Assembly (NCBI RefSeq): GCF_002980555.1
Contig: NZ_PVBT01000007.1
Coordinates: 62,001-126,000, forward strand
Length of the DNA stretch: 64,000 nucleotides
Direction of reading: 5' to 3'
From: Phyllobacterium myrsinacearum
GTDB taxonomy: Bacteria > Pseudomonadota > Alphaproteobacteria > Rhizobiales > Rhizobiaceae
Part shown: positions 55,088 through 64,000 of the stretch, piece by piece
Numbering within the stretch: the first letter of the stretch is position 1
Layout of the letters: each line of letters opens with the position of its first letter
Notes under the pieces: model-generated
What the model was told of the DNA's origin: nothing
Database searches by the model: none
What the model saw: only the letters and a program-made list of their open reading frames with translations
Translations under genes and position numbers: made by a program

Positions 55088-56563
55088 TCAGTCGTGGCGG
55101 AACACGACCGTTTTGGTTGCGGACATGTCGAAGAGCGCTTCAAAGCCCTTTTCGCGTCCGTGGCCGGATTTCTTGAAACCGCCAAACGGCAATTCGACAC
55201 CGCCGCCAGCACCATAGGCGTTGACGAAAACCTGTCCGGCACGCACTTTCTTGGCGACACGGTGCTGGCGCGCACCGTCCCGGGTCCAGATACCCGCGAC
55301 AAGCCCGTAATCGGTGCCGTTGGCAAGCCTGATGGCATCCGCTTCGTCATCGAATGCGAAGAGCGACAATACCGGCCCGAACACTTCTTCCTGCGCCAGC
55401 ACCGAAGCGGGATCGACAGCGCCGAAAAGCACGGGGGCGACGTAATAGCCCTCCAGCGGCGCATCCACATGAATGGAACCGCGGGCAACAACCTCTATTC
55501 CGGACTCGGCGGCGGAGGTGATGAAATTCTCGACCTTGCGCTTCTGCGCCGGGTTTACCATCGGGCCGAGATCGAGGTCCATGTCGTGCGGTGCGGCGAC
55601 AAGCTTGCTGAACCGTTCACCCAACGCTGCCGCGACATCGTTGTAGATCGGCCGCTCGATCAGGATGCGGCTGCCCGCCGAGCAGGTCTGGCCGCCGTTC
55701 TGGATGATGGCGTTGACCAGAACCGGCAGGGCCTTTTCCACATCCGCATCGGCAAACAGGATTTGCGGCGACTTGCCGCCCAGTTCCATGGTGACGCCGC
55801 GATTGTTCGCGGCGGCGGCCTGCTGGATCGCGGTCCCGGTAACCGGCGAGCCGGTGAAGGTGACGTAATCGATGCCCGGATGCGATGACAGGGCCGCACC
55901 TGCGTCGCGGCCATAACCGGTGATGATATTGAGAACGCCATCCGGAAATCCCGCCTCGATGGCCAGTTCGCCGATGCGGATGGCGGACAGCGAGGCATCC
56001 TCGGCCGGTTTGATGACCAGCGTATTGCCCATCGCCAGCGCTGCGCCGACCACGCGCGCCATGATTTGCATCGGATAGTTCCATGGGATGATACCGGCAA
56101 CCACGCCATGCGGTTCGCGCAGTGTCAGCGCCGTGAACCCGTCGAGAAAGGGAATGGTATCGCCATGGATCTTGTCGGCGGCGCCGCCATAGAATTCATA
56201 GTAGCGCATGGTCGCAGCGACATCCGCCTTGCCCTGACGGACCGGCTTGCCGGTATCGCGCGATTCGAGCGCCGCAAGCTCGTCGCCATGCTCCTCGACA
56301 AGCTGGCCGAGCCGCGTCAGCAGGCGGCCGCGCTCGAAGGCTGGCATCCGGCTCCAGGGGCCGCGTTCGAAGGCTTCCCGCGCCGCCCGCACCGCACGAT
56401 CCACATCATCGGCATTGCCCGCCGGAATGGTGGCAAAGGGCAAACCATCGGACGGACACAAAACAGTGATCGTTTCCTGCGAGAGTGCGGCGACCCGCCG
56501 GCCATTAATGATATTCAGGAAATTCTTATCCTGTGCGACAATTCGAGAGAGATTCTGATCCAT
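55088..56563 (-). CDS. NAD(P)-dependent aldehyde dehydrogenase
   Basis: 491 aa from ATG 56563; the frame continues for 540 codons upstream, but only as the antisense of zwf. PWNYPMQIMARV (cofactor/oxyanion), ELGGKSPQIL (Glu base) and GGQTCSAGSR (nucleophile Cys) are all present, as is GYYVAPVLFG and EEVFGPVL. It could oxidise betaine aldehyde, gamma-glutamyl-aminobutyraldehyde (PuuC role) or other aldehydes; the sequence alone does not decide. It is divergent from zwf. Confidence 0.93.
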   Translation of the reverse strand: MDQNLSRIVAQDKNFLNIINGRRVAALSQETITVLCPSDGLPFATIPAGNADDVDRAVRAAREAFERGPWSRMPAFERGRLLTRLGQLVEEHGDELAALESRDTGKPVRQGKADVAATMRYYEFYGGAADKIHGDTIPFLDGFTALTLREPHGVVAGIIPWNYPMQIMARVVGAALAMGNTLVIKPAEDASLSAIRIGELAIEAGFPDGVLNIITGYGRDAGAALSSHPGIDYVTFTGSPVTGTAIQQAAAANNRGVTMELGGKSPQILFADADVEKALPVLVNAIIQNGGQTCSAGSRILIERPIYNDVAAALGERFSKLVAAPHDMDLDLGPMVNPAQKRKVENFITSAAESGIEVVARGSIHVDAPLEGYYVAPVLFGAVDPASVLAQEEVFGPVLSLFAFDDEADAIRLANGTDYGLVAGIWTRDGARQHRVAKKVRAGQVFVNAYGAGGGVELPFGGFKKSGHGREKGFEALFDMSATKTVVFRHD

Positions 56564-56722
56564 GACGGGTTCCTGCTTTGCGCCGATGGTATTGGAATTG
56601 AACCGTCTTGGGAATGCATTTTGACGCAGAAGACGGATCGGCGCTGGCCTTTTTAAATCGATTAGATTATATAGGCCTGCATCAGCGGAACACCTATTTT
56701 TGGCATAGCGAGACTTCATCTT

Positions 56723-58192
56723 ATGACAAGCCAGATTATCCCGGTTGAACCTTTTGACTGCATCGTCTTCGGCGGCAGCGGCGATCTTGCCGAGCGCAAA
56801 CTGATCCCAGCGCTCTATCAACGCCAGCGGGACGGCCAGTTGACGGAGCCCACCCGCATCATTGGCGCATCGCGTTCGGCGATGTCCGACGCCGACTACC
56901 GCAAGTTTGCGGAAGCCGCGATCAAGGAACATGTCAAACCAGAAGAGATCGACAAGAAGCAGGTAGAACAGTTCCTGCAGCGCCTGTCCTATGTTGCCGT
57001 CGATGCGACATCGGACAATGGCTGGGACGATCTCAAAAGCGCGATTGGCGATGCCACCAAAAAGATCAGGGCGTTTTACCTTGCCGTGAGCCCGAGCCTG
57101 TTCGGCGACATCGCCAGCCGCTTGAAGAAATATGAGCTGATCACCGATCAGACCCGTATCATTGTCGAAAAGCCGATCGGCCGCGACCTTCAGTCGGCCA
57201 TTGCGCTCAACGATACGATCGGCAGCGTTTTCAACGAACAGCAGATTTTCCGCATCGATCACTATCTCGGCAAGGAAACGGTGCAGAACCTGATGGCGCT
57301 GCGCTTTGCCAATGCGCTCTATGAGCCGCTGTGGAACTCGGCGCATATCGACCACGTGCAGATCACGGTCGCGGAAGCAGTGGGCCTCGAAGGCCGCGCC
57401 GGTTACTACGATACGGCCGGGGCGCTGCGCGACATGGTGCAGAACCACATGCTGCAGCTTCTCTGCCTTGTTGCGATGGAGCCTCCCGCATCCATGGATG
57501 CCGATGCTGTGCGCGATGAGAAGTTGAAAGTCCTGCGCTCGCTTGCCCGCATCGATGGCAAGAATGCCGAAGAGCTGACCGTGCGCGGCCAGTACCGCGC
57601 CGGTGCGTCCGCCGGCGGCCCGGTCAAGGGCTATCAGGAAGAACTGGGTTCGACCAGCAATACGGAAACCTTCGTCGCCATCAAGGCCGAGATCGCCAAC
57701 TGGCGCTGGGCCGGCGTTCCGTTCTACCTGCGCACCGGCAAACGTCTGGCCACGCGGGCGTCGGAGATCGTCGTTTCGTTCAAGCCCATTCCGCACTCGA
57801 TCTTTGGCGAGAGCGCGGGCCGGGTCGTCGCCAATCAGCTGGTGATCCGCTTGCAGCCCGACGAAGGCGTGAAGCAGTGGATGATGATCAAGGATCCGGG
57901 TCCGGGCGGCATGCGCCTGCGCCACGTTCCGCTCGACATGAGTTTTGCGGAATCGTTCCAGGTGCGCAGCCCCGACGCCTATGAACGCCTGCTGATGGAT
58001 GTGGTGCGCGGCAACCAGACCCTGTTCATGCGCCGTGACGAAGTCGTGGCCGCATGGCGCTGGATTGATCCGATCCTCAAAGCGTGGACCGACAATGACC
58101 AGTCCGCCGCAGGTTATACCGCCGGTACATGGGGACCATCCGCGGCCATCGCGTTGATTGAACGCGACGGACGCACCTGGCACGAGACATGA
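56723..58192 (+). CDS. zwf: Glucose-6-phosphate 1-dehydrogenase
   Basis: 489 aa. The NADP loop is VFGGSGDLAERKLIPALY (about residues 14-31), the substrate site RIDHYLGKETVQNLMALRFAN (about 172-192) and YLRTGKRL follow. It starts the Entner-Doudoroff and pentose phosphate routes. Its stop overlaps the pgl start by four bases. The 159-base gap to the aldehyde dehydrogenase holds AT-rich promoter-like DNA (TAGATTATATAGG near 56660) but no clear operator. Confidence 0.97.
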   Translation: MTSQIIPVEPFDCIVFGGSGDLAERKLIPALYQRQRDGQLTEPTRIIGASRSAMSDADYRKFAEAAIKEHVKPEEIDKKQVEQFLQRLSYVAVDATSDNGWDDLKSAIGDATKKIRAFYLAVSPSLFGDIASRLKKYELITDQTRIIVEKPIGRDLQSAIALNDTIGSVFNEQQIFRIDHYLGKETVQNLMALRFANALYEPLWNSAHIDHVQITVAEAVGLEGRAGYYDTAGALRDMVQNHMLQLLCLVAMEPPASMDADAVRDEKLKVLRSLARIDGKNAEELTVRGQYRAGASAGGPVKGYQEELGSTSNTETFVAIKAEIANWRWAGVPFYLRTGKRLATRASEIVVSFKPIPHSIFGESAGRVVANQLVIRLQPDEGVKQWMMIKDPGPGGMRLRHVPLDMSFAESFQVRSPDAYERLLMDVVRGNQTLFMRRDEVVAAWRWIDPILKAWTDNDQSAAGYTAGTWGPSAAIALIERDGRTWHET

Positions 58193-58893
58193 TCATGCAG
58201 CAGACACTGAACAGTTTTGCAGACGGGAACGCTCTTGCGGAAGCACTGGCGACCCGTGTTGCAGCAGAGCTGCAGGCCGCATGCGATGCACGCGGCAAGG
58301 CGGTTCTGGCCGTATCGGGCGGAACCACCCCTGCCCGCTTTTTCAAGGCGTTGTCCGTCAAGGACCTGCCCTGGAGCAAGATCACCGTCACCCTGGTGGA
58401 TGAACGTTTCGTGCCGCCATCCAATGACCGCTCCAACCAGAAGCTGGTAACGGATCTGCTTCTGCAGAATGCGGCGGCGAAGGCCAATTTCGTCGGCCTT
58501 TATCATGCCTCTGCGGACACGGAAGAAGCCGTTCAATTGGCGACGACCGCCATTGCTGCCTTGGGCCAGCCATTCGACGTGACCATCCTCGGCATGGGCG
58601 GTGACGGTCACACGGCCTCGTTCTTCCCCGGCGGCGACCGTCTTGCCGACGCGATTTCGATGACGCAGCCGGCGCTCGTCCTGCCGATGCAGGCGGAAGG
58701 CGCCGGTGAGCCGCGCCTGACACTCACCCTGCCGGTGATCGTCCATTCCCGCCTGGTGGTGCTGCACATCGAAGGCGACGGCAAAAAGGCCGTTCTCGAC
58801 AAGGCGCTTGGTGACGGGGCAACCGCTGACATGCCCATTCGCGCTGTCCTGCGCCACACACCCATCAATCTTGAGATTTTCTGGGCTCCATAA
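58189..58893 (+). CDS. pgl: 6-phosphogluconolactonase
   Basis: 234 aa, DevB type. [14 protein letters not shown] and the [17 protein letters not shown] block, then [14 protein letters not shown], are the catalytic motifs. The ATG overlaps the zwf TGA (ATGA), and a second in-frame ATG lies two codons later. Second gene of zwf-pgl-edd. Confidence 0.95.
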   Translation: MIMQQTLNSFADGNALAEALATRVAAELQAACDARGKAVLAVSGGTTPARFFKALSVKDLPWSKITVTLVDERFVPPSNDRSNQKLVTDLLLQNAAAKANFVGLYHASADTEEAVQLATTAIAALGQPFDVTILGMGGDGHTASFFPGGDRLADAISMTQPALVLPMQAEGAGEPRLTLTLPVIVHSRLVVLHIEGDGKKAVLDKALGDGATADMPIRAVLRHTPINLEIFWAP

Positions 58894-58904
58894 GGAGAAA
58901 ACCA

Positions 58905-60722
58905 ATGACCGTCCTGCAAAGGGTCAAAAGCATTACCAACCGCATCCGTGAGAGGTCGATCCCGACCCGCGATGTCTATCTCGACCGTTTGCGCGAGGCT
59001 GCCTCCCACAAGCCGAAACGCTCGGCTCTCGCCTGCGCCAATCTTGCCCATGGATTTGCCGCCTGCGGACCGTCCGACAAGGCGGCGCTGGCTGGCGATG
59101 TCCTGCCGAATATCGGTATCATCACCTCCTACAACGACATGCTGTCGGCGCACCAGCCCTTCGAAACCTATCCGCAGCTGATCAAGGCGGCGGTGCATGA
59201 AGCGGGCGGTGTGGCGCAGGTTGCCGGCGGCGTACCCGCCATGTGCGATGGCGTGACCCAGGGACAGCCGGGCATGGACCTTTCGCTGTTTTCCCGCGAT
59301 GTCATTGCCATGGCGACGGCTGTTGGCCTGTCGCACGACATGTTCGATGCGGCTGTCTATCTCGGCGTCTGCGACAAGATCGTACCGGGCCTCGTCATCG
59401 GCGCGCTGACCTTCGGCCACCTGCCCGCGGTGTTCATCCCGGCCGGTCCGATGACCACGGGCCTTCCCAATGACGAGAAGGCAAAAACCCGCCAGCTCTA
59501 TGCGGAAGGCAAGGTCGGCCGCGACAAGCTGCTGGAGTCGGAATCAAAATCCTACCACGGACCGGGAACCTGTACCTTCTACGGCACGGCCAATTCCAAC
59601 CAGATGCTCATGGAAATCATGGGGCTGCATACGCCCGGCTCGTCCTTCATCAATCCGGGCACGCCCTTGCGCGAAGCCCTGACACGCGAGGCCGCCAAGC
59701 GCGCGCTTGCCATCACGGCGCTTGGCAACGAATACACGCCGGTCGGGGAAATGATCGACGAAAAAACCATCGTCAACGGCGTCATCGGGCTGCACGCGAC
59801 AGGCGGTTCGACCAACCACACCATGCACCTCGTCGCCATGGCGGCGGCGGCGGGCATCAAGCTGACCTGGCAGGATATTTCCGACCTTTCCGACGTGGTG
59901 CCGCTGCTCGCCCGCGTCTATCCGAATGGCCTTGCCGATGTGAACCATTTCCATGCGGCGGGCGGCATGGGCTACATCATCCGCGAACTGCTGGATGCAG
60001 GCCTTCTGCACGAGGACGTGAAAACTGTCTGGGGCGAAGGCCTGCGCGCCTATACGATCGAGGTCAAACTCGGTGAAAACGGCACCGTGCAGCGCAATCC
60101 CATTCCAAGCGAAAGCGCCGACAAGAAGGTCCTGTCCACGGTCAAGGAGCCGTTCCAGGCAACCGGCGGCCTGAAGATGCTGAAGGGCAATCTCGGCACT
60201 GCCGTCATCAAGACATCGGCGGTCAAGCCGGAGCGGCGCATCATCGAGGCGCCTGCCATCGTGTTCGACAGCCAGGCAGCGCTGCAGGACGCTTTCAAGG
60301 CCGGAAAGCTCGACCGCGACTTTGTCGCCGTGGTCCGTTTCCAGGGTCCAAAGGCCAATGGCATGCCGGAACTGCACAAGCTCACGCCGCCGCTCGGCGT
60401 TCTACAGGATCGCGGCCACATGGTGGCGCTGGTGACCGACGGGCGCATGTCGGGTGCTTCGGGCAAAGTGCCCGCGGCGATCCACGTGACGCCGGAAGCC
60501 TTGAGCGGCGGCATCATCGGCAAGATCCGCGATGGCGATATGATACGTCTCGACGCGGAGATCGGAACGCTCGACGTGCTGGAAGACCCGGAGGTTCTCG
60601 CCGCCCGTCCCGAACCGGTCGTCGACCTCAGCCACAACGGCTATGGCATGGGCCGCGAACTGTTCGCCGCCTTCCGCAACGTGGTGGGCCGCGCCGACGA
60701 AGGCGCTTCGGTTTTCGGCTGA
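58905..60722 (+). CDS. edd: Phosphogluconate dehydratase
   Basis: 605 aa, typical length for IlvD/Edd. It makes KDPG from 6-phosphogluconate. [30 protein letters not shown] (cluster Cys), [10 protein letters not shown] and [22 protein letters not shown] carry the iron-sulfur ligands, and [14 protein letters not shown] closes the active site. AAGGAGAAAACC precedes the ATG. The aldolase eda is not next to it. It ends base to base with the GlxA-like gene. Confidence 0.97.
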   Translation: MTVLQRVKSITNRIRERSIPTRDVYLDRLREAASHKPKRSALACANLAHGFAACGPSDKAALAGDVLPNIGIITSYNDMLSAHQPFETYPQLIKAAVHEAGGVAQVAGGVPAMCDGVTQGQPGMDLSLFSRDVIAMATAVGLSHDMFDAAVYLGVCDKIVPGLVIGALTFGHLPAVFIPAGPMTTGLPNDEKAKTRQLYAEGKVGRDKLLESESKSYHGPGTCTFYGTANSNQMLMEIMGLHTPGSSFINPGTPLREALTREAAKRALAITALGNEYTPVGEMIDEKTIVNGVIGLHATGGSTNHTMHLVAMAAAAGIKLTWQDISDLSDVVPLLARVYPNGLADVNHFHAAGGMGYIIRELLDAGLLHEDVKTVWGEGLRAYTIEVKLGENGTVQRNPIPSESADKKVLSTVKEPFQATGGLKMLKGNLGTAVIKTSAVKPERRIIEAPAIVFDSQAALQDAFKAGKLDRDFVAVVRFQGPKANGMPELHKLTPPLGVLQDRGHMVALVTDGRMSGASGKVPAAIHVTPEALSGGIIGKIRDGDMIRLDAEIGTLDVLEDPEVLAARPEPVVDLSHNGYGMGRELFAAFRNVVGRADEGASVFG

Positions 60723-61685
60723 TCAATAGGTGGTGCGGCGCTCATCGGAGGGTGAGCGCCCGAACTGCGCCCGGTAGCTCTGGGCAAAATAGGAATGGGA
60801 CGTGAAGCCCGTTGCCAGCGCCACATCGAGGATGGGCGAATGCGTCTGCCGCAATAGCTCGCGCGCCCGCTCCAGCCGCAGGCTCATGTAATAGCGCCCC
60901 GGCGTCATGTTGAGATGGCGCAGGAACAAGCGCTCCACCTGGCGGACGGACAGGCCAACGGCCTTGGCCAGCCGCACCGCCGATTTCGGCTGTTCGAGAT
61001 TGTCGGCCATCAGCTCGACGATCTTGCGCAGCTTCTCGGATTTTCCGGTCAGATCCCGCTCCGGCCCGATGCGCTGGCGATCGGTCTGCGAACGGATGCG
61101 CTCATGGTGGAACTGGTTGGCCACTTCATTGGCAAGGCCGGGATCGAAATCCTGCCGGATGATCTCCAGCATCAGATCGATCGACGTGGTCCCGCCCGCG
61201 CAGGTATAGCGCTTGCGGTCGATCTCGAAAACATTGCCGGTGCATTCGATCTGCGGAAAACGCTCCTGAAAACCGGCGCGGTTTTCCCAATGAATCGTGC
61301 AGCGATGCCCTTCCAGTTGCCCCGCTTCGGCAAGGATGTAACTGCCGATGTTGAGCCCGCCCAGCGCCGCGCCGCGCCGTCCAAGATTGCGCAGCGCCGC
61401 AATGACCTTGGGCTTTTCTTCAAATTCGGTGGTCAGCCCGGCGCAGATGAAGAAAATATCGGCGGCGGGAAGCTCCGCCAGCGAATATTGCACATTGATC
61501 TGCAGACCGTTGGATGCGGTCACCGGCGCACCGGTGGCGGACACGGTGGTCCAGCCGTAGAAGGGCTCTTCCGCCATCCGGTTGGCCGTGCGCATCGTAT
61601 CGATGGCAGCGGCAAGGCTGAACATCGGGAATTTGTCGACAAGCAGAAAAGCGAAGGTTCTACTGACCTTGAGGGCTTCGGGCAT
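60723..61685 (-). CDS. GlxA-family AraC-type regulator (DJ-1/PfpI plus AraC HTH)
   Basis: 320 aa from ATG 61685. The N-terminal DJ-1/PfpI-like domain (FAFLLVDKFPMFSLAAAIDTMR, then GGLNIGSYILAEAG and CAGGTTSIDLML) lacks the usual catalytic Cys motif. The C-terminal double HTH is SVRQVERLFLRHLNMTPGRYYMSLRLERARELL then VALATGFTSHSYFAQSYRAQFGRSP. This is the architecture of GbdR/ArgR-like regulators of betaine, dimethylglycine and sarcosine use. The neighbouring folD and soxB support a role in sarcosine breakdown. Confidence 0.9.
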   Translation of the reverse strand: MPEALKVSRTFAFLLVDKFPMFSLAAAIDTMRTANRMAEEPFYGWTTVSATGAPVTASNGLQINVQYSLAELPAADIFFICAGLTTEFEEKPKVIAALRNLGRRGAALGGLNIGSYILAEAGQLEGHRCTIHWENRAGFQERFPQIECTGNVFEIDRKRYTCAGGTTSIDLMLEIIRQDFDPGLANEVANQFHHERIRSQTDRQRIGPERDLTGKSEKLRKIVELMADNLEQPKSAVRLAKAVGLSVRQVERLFLRHLNMTPGRYYMSLRLERARELLRQTHSPILDVALATGFTSHSYFAQSYRAQFGRSPSDERRTTY

Positions 61686-61723
61686 ATGCTGTTCTAACGA
61701 CAATCCGGTTGCAAACCAATGAA

Positions 61724-62623
61724 TTAGAAGCGGGGCGGTGTTTTTCCGGCGCTGCGGTGGGCGGCAACCAGCGTGTTGGCCATCAGCATGGCAATCGTCA
61801 TCGGCCCGACACCACCGGGAACCGGCGTCAGTGCACCGGCGACGGGAGCCACGTCGGCAAAATCGACATCGCCGACAAGACGCGTCTTGCCTTCACCCCG
61901 CTCGGGAGCCGGGATGCGGTTGATGCCGACATCGATGACGGTCGCGCCGGGCTTCACCCAATCGGCCTTGATCATCTGCGGGCGGCCGACGGCAGCAACG
62001 AGAATATCGGCATTGCGGCAAAGGCCCGGAAGGTCCTTCGTCTTGCTGTGGGCAATCGTGACCGTGGCATTGTGTGCGAGCAGCAGATTGAACATCGGTT
62101 TGCCGACGATGTTCGAGCGGCCGACAACCACCGCATTGAGGCCCGAGAGATCGCGGCCGAGGATGCGGTCGATCAGCAGCATCGAGCCCTCGGGCGTGCA
62201 GGGAACGAATGCGGTTTCAAGCTCGCCGGTTCCCAGCTTGCCGACATTGATGAAGTGGAAGCCGTCGACATCCTTGTCGGGCGAAATGGTCTGGATGATG
62301 CGGCCGGAATCGATGTGCTTGGGCAATGGCAGCTGCACGAGAATACCGTGGATGGCCGGATCGGCATTGAGCGTTTCAACCAGCTTGACCAGTTCATCTT
62401 CGCTCGTCTGTTCCGGCAGGGTGTGCTGCACGGAATGGAAGCCGCATTCCCTTGCCTTGCGTCCCTTGGAGGCGACATAGACTTGGCTGGCCGGGTCTTC
62501 GCCAACGATCACCACGGCAATGCCCGGCGTGATGCCAGTGACCTCAATCAGCTCGGCGGCGGACGCCTTCACCTTTGAAACCACGTCTTCGGCAATCTGC
62601 TTGCCATCAATCGTCACTGCCAT
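61724..62623 (-). CDS. folD: Bifunctional methylene-THF dehydrogenase/methenyl-THF cyclohydrolase
   Basis: 299 aa. The substrate site [13 protein letters not shown] holds the catalytic Lys, the QLPLPKHID and [13 protein letters not shown] blocks follow, and the NADP site [12 protein letters not shown] is intact; VIDVGINR and [26 protein letters not shown] end the protein. It oxidises 5,10-methylene-THF, the product made by sarcosine oxidase, toward formyl-THF. Position next to soxB fits that flow. Confidence 0.97.
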   Translation of the reverse strand: MAVTIDGKQIAEDVVSKVKASAAELIEVTGITPGIAVVIVGEDPASQVYVASKGRKARECGFHSVQHTLPEQTSEDELVKLVETLNADPAIHGILVQLPLPKHIDSGRIIQTISPDKDVDGFHFINVGKLGTGELETAFVPCTPEGSMLLIDRILGRDLSGLNAVVVGRSNIVGKPMFNLLLAHNATVTIAHSKTKDLPGLCRNADILVAAVGRPQMIKADWVKPGATVIDVGINRIPAPERGEGKTRLVGDVDFADVAPVAGALTPVPGGVGPMTIAMLMANTLVAAHRSAGKTPPRF

Positions 62624-62834
62624 GTGCTGCTCCTGGGCATCGCGCTTCGGGAATGGACGTCATTCTGAGGATTCTGAGGCAATACAATACCGCCAGAACG
62701 GCGTTCACTGACGCAATAACGAAAGCGGCCCATAAGGGCAATGCGATGATGTGACCCAAGGATGGTTCTGGGGCTTGCGAATACGCCAAAACCACGCATG
62801 ATCACACTGTTCCGCCCGCAAACTGGATTCGTCG

Positions 62835-64000
62835 ATGCGCTATTCCGCTTTCTCCCTTCTCAAGAACGCCCTCAACGGCAACAAGGACTGGAAGCCCGCG
62901 TGGCGCAAGCCCGATCCGAAACCGGCCTATGATGTGGTGATCATCGGCGGCGGGCACGGGCTGGCAACGGCCTATTATCTCGCCAAGGAGCATGGCATCC
63001 GCAACATCGCCGTGGTGGAAAAAGGGTGGCTCGGTTCCGGCAATATCGGCCGCAACACGACGGCGGTGCGCTCCAATTATCTCCTGACGGAAAACCAGCA
63101 CTTCTATGAAGCATCCATGAAGCTCTGGGAGACCATGTCGCACGACCTCAATTACAATGTGATGTTCTCGCAGCGCGGCGTGGTCAATCTCGCGCACAAT
63201 CTCCCCCAGCTCGATGTCTATGTCAGGCGCGGCAACCAGATGCGGCTCAACGGCATCGATTGCGAACTGCTCAATCCGAAACAGCTGGAGAAACTCATTC
63301 CCGGCCTCGACACCAGCGCATCGGCACGGTTTCCAATCATTGGCGGCCTGATGCAGCGCAGCGCTGGCACGGCACGCCACGATGCCGTGGTCTGGGCCTA
63401 TGCCCGCGCGGCCGACCAGCTCGGCGTCGATATCATCGAGAATTGCGAAGTCACGGGCTTCATCAAGGACGGCGACAAGGTGACGGGCGTCATGACCACC
63501 CGCGGTCCGATCAACGCGAAAAAGACCGCTTGCGCCGTGGCCGGACACACCAGCGAGTTGATGCGCCGGGCCGGTGTCGACCGGCTGCCGCTGGAATCGC
63601 ATGTCCTGCAGGCCTTCGTTTCGGAAGCGCTCAAGCCCGTGGTCGATACGGTCGCGACCTTCGGCGGCGGTCATCTCTATTTCAGCCAGTCGGACAAGGG
63701 CGGGCTGGTTTTCGGCGGCGATATCGACGGCTACAATTCCTATGCGCAGCGCGGCAACCTGCCCGTGGTGGAAGATGTGATGAGCGAGTTCGTCGCCCTC
63801 ATGCCGGCGCTGGCCCGCGTCAAGCTCCTGCGCTCGTGGGGCGGGATCATGGACATGTCCATGGACGGCTCCCCCATCATCACCACCGGTCCATTGCCGG
63901 GCATGTATCTGAACACCGGCTGGTGTTACGGCGGATTCAAGGCAACGCCGATCTCCGGCAAATGCTTCGCCTGGACCATCGCCAAGGACGAGCCGCATCC
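62835..64000 (+). CDS. soxB: Sarcosine oxidase beta subunit, 3' end cut by window edge
   Basis: About 388 residues visible of roughly 417. The FAD motif is YDVVIIGGGHGLATAYYLAKEHG (about residues 32-54), and GSGNIGRNTTAVRSNYL follows. SAGTARHDAVVW carries the His that binds FMN covalently in heterotetrameric sarcosine oxidases. Gene order soxB-D-A-G is expected to continue to the right. It is divergent from folD across a 211-base gap that contains no gene I can support. Product: glycine, peroxide and methylene-THF from sarcosine. Confidence 0.95.
   Translation, partial: MRYSAFSLLKNALNGNKDWKPAWRKPDPKPAYDVVIIGGGHGLATAYYLAKEHGIRNIAVVEKGWLGSGNIGRNTTAVRSNYLLTENQHFYEASMKLWETMSHDLNYNVMFSQRGVVNLAHNLPQLDVYVRRGNQMRLNGIDCELLNPKQLEKLIPGLDTSASARFPIIGGLMQRSAGTARHDAVVWAYARAADQLGVDIIENCEVTGFIKDGDKVTGVMTTRGPINAKKTACAVAGHTSELMRRAGVDRLPLESHVLQAFVSEALKPVVDTVATFGGGHLYFSQSDKGGLVFGGDIDGYNSYAQRGNLPVVEDVMSEFVALMPALARVKLLRSWGGIMDMSMDGSPIITTGPLPGMYLNTGWCYGGFKATPISGKCFAWTIAKDEPH

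Noticed and set aside
56564-58183. A very long open frame upstream of the aldehyde dehydrogenase on the minus strand (about 540 extra codons)
   Set aside because: It is the antisense of zwf, has a composition unlike any enzyme domain, and the dehydrogenase has a normal N-terminus at 56563.
62607-62795. 62-codon GTG-started frame upstream of folD with a hydrophobic stretch
   Set aside because: It overlaps the folD start, lacks a ribosome site and ends in a non-specific tail; not enough to call a gene.

Overview
The window is typical of an alphaproteobacterial chromosome, order Hyphomicrobiales (Rhizobiales). The best fit is the Brucellaceae/Phyllobacteriaceae side. Evidence for this: a PdhS-type polar histidine kinase with a CtrA-type box in front of it, a UPF0314/DUF2585 protein, a DUF1127 protein beside a VtlR/LsrB-like LysR regulator, a plant-type glutamate-cysteine ligase, a long-form SAICAR synthase, a phasin, and an alphaproteobacterial HisRS/tRNA-His pair (no encoded G-1, A73). 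The DNA is GC-rich throughout. I see no insertion sequence, prophage, integron or CRISPR array.

Layout. 1-3.2 kb: hisS (cut by the left edge), tag, and an L,D-transpeptidase gene ending in a large palindrome and a terminator. 3.2-7.9 kb: a glycolate oxidase operon, glcD - ASCH/winged-helix gene - glcE - glcF. 7.9-9.9 kb: a divergent tetR/tetA-type efflux pair with two tetO-like operators. 9.9-17.6 kb: regulators (LysR, GntR, Lrp), a DUF3422 membrane protein, a PPP phosphatase, a glutamine amidotransferase, a GNAT enzyme and an EamA exporter. 17.6-26.5 kb: rsmE-gshA, a short-chain dehydrogenase, purC, a DUF937 repeat protein, DUF1127 facing a VtlR-like regulator, UPF0314 and xseA. 26.5-29.6 kb: a three-gene signalling operon (response regulator, sensor kinase, periplasmic binding protein). 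29.8-34.5 kb: a YjaB-like GNAT, tRNA-His, a phasin gene followed by a probable small RNA with three anti-Shine-Dalgarno loops, and pdhS. 34.6-36.6 kb: an AsmA-family protein. 36.6-40.7 kb: the putrescine importer potFGHI. 41-45.2 kb: an EamA exporter, a RamB-like regulator divergent from isocitrate lyase aceA, and a 77-residue protein. 45.4-48.1 kb: puuA/puuB-like gamma-glutamylation genes. 48.1-56.6 kb: enoyl-CoA hydratase/TetR, a FabH-like synthase with a YiiX-like hydrolase, a Pit phosphate transporter, two short-chain dehydrogenases and an aldehyde dehydrogenase. 56.7-60.7 kb: the Entner-Doudoroff operon zwf-pgl-edd. 60.7-64 kb: a GlxA-type regulator, folD, and soxB running off the right edge.

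How the genes work together. Several modules meet in carbon and nitrogen scavenging: glycolate and isocitrate both feed glyoxylate, putrescine is imported and then gamma-glutamylated and oxidised, sugar goes through the Entner-Doudoroff route, sarcosine oxidation passes one-carbon units to FolD, and carbon is stored as polyhydroxyalkanoate. The most promising under-described element is the region after the phasin gene: three consecutive hairpins that all present a CCUCCC loop, which looks like an aSD-type riboregulator made from or beside the phasin mRNA. Other notable signals are an apparently intact, diverged tetracycline-type resistance module, a PhaR-like operator on the phasin promoter, and a CtrA box on pdhS.
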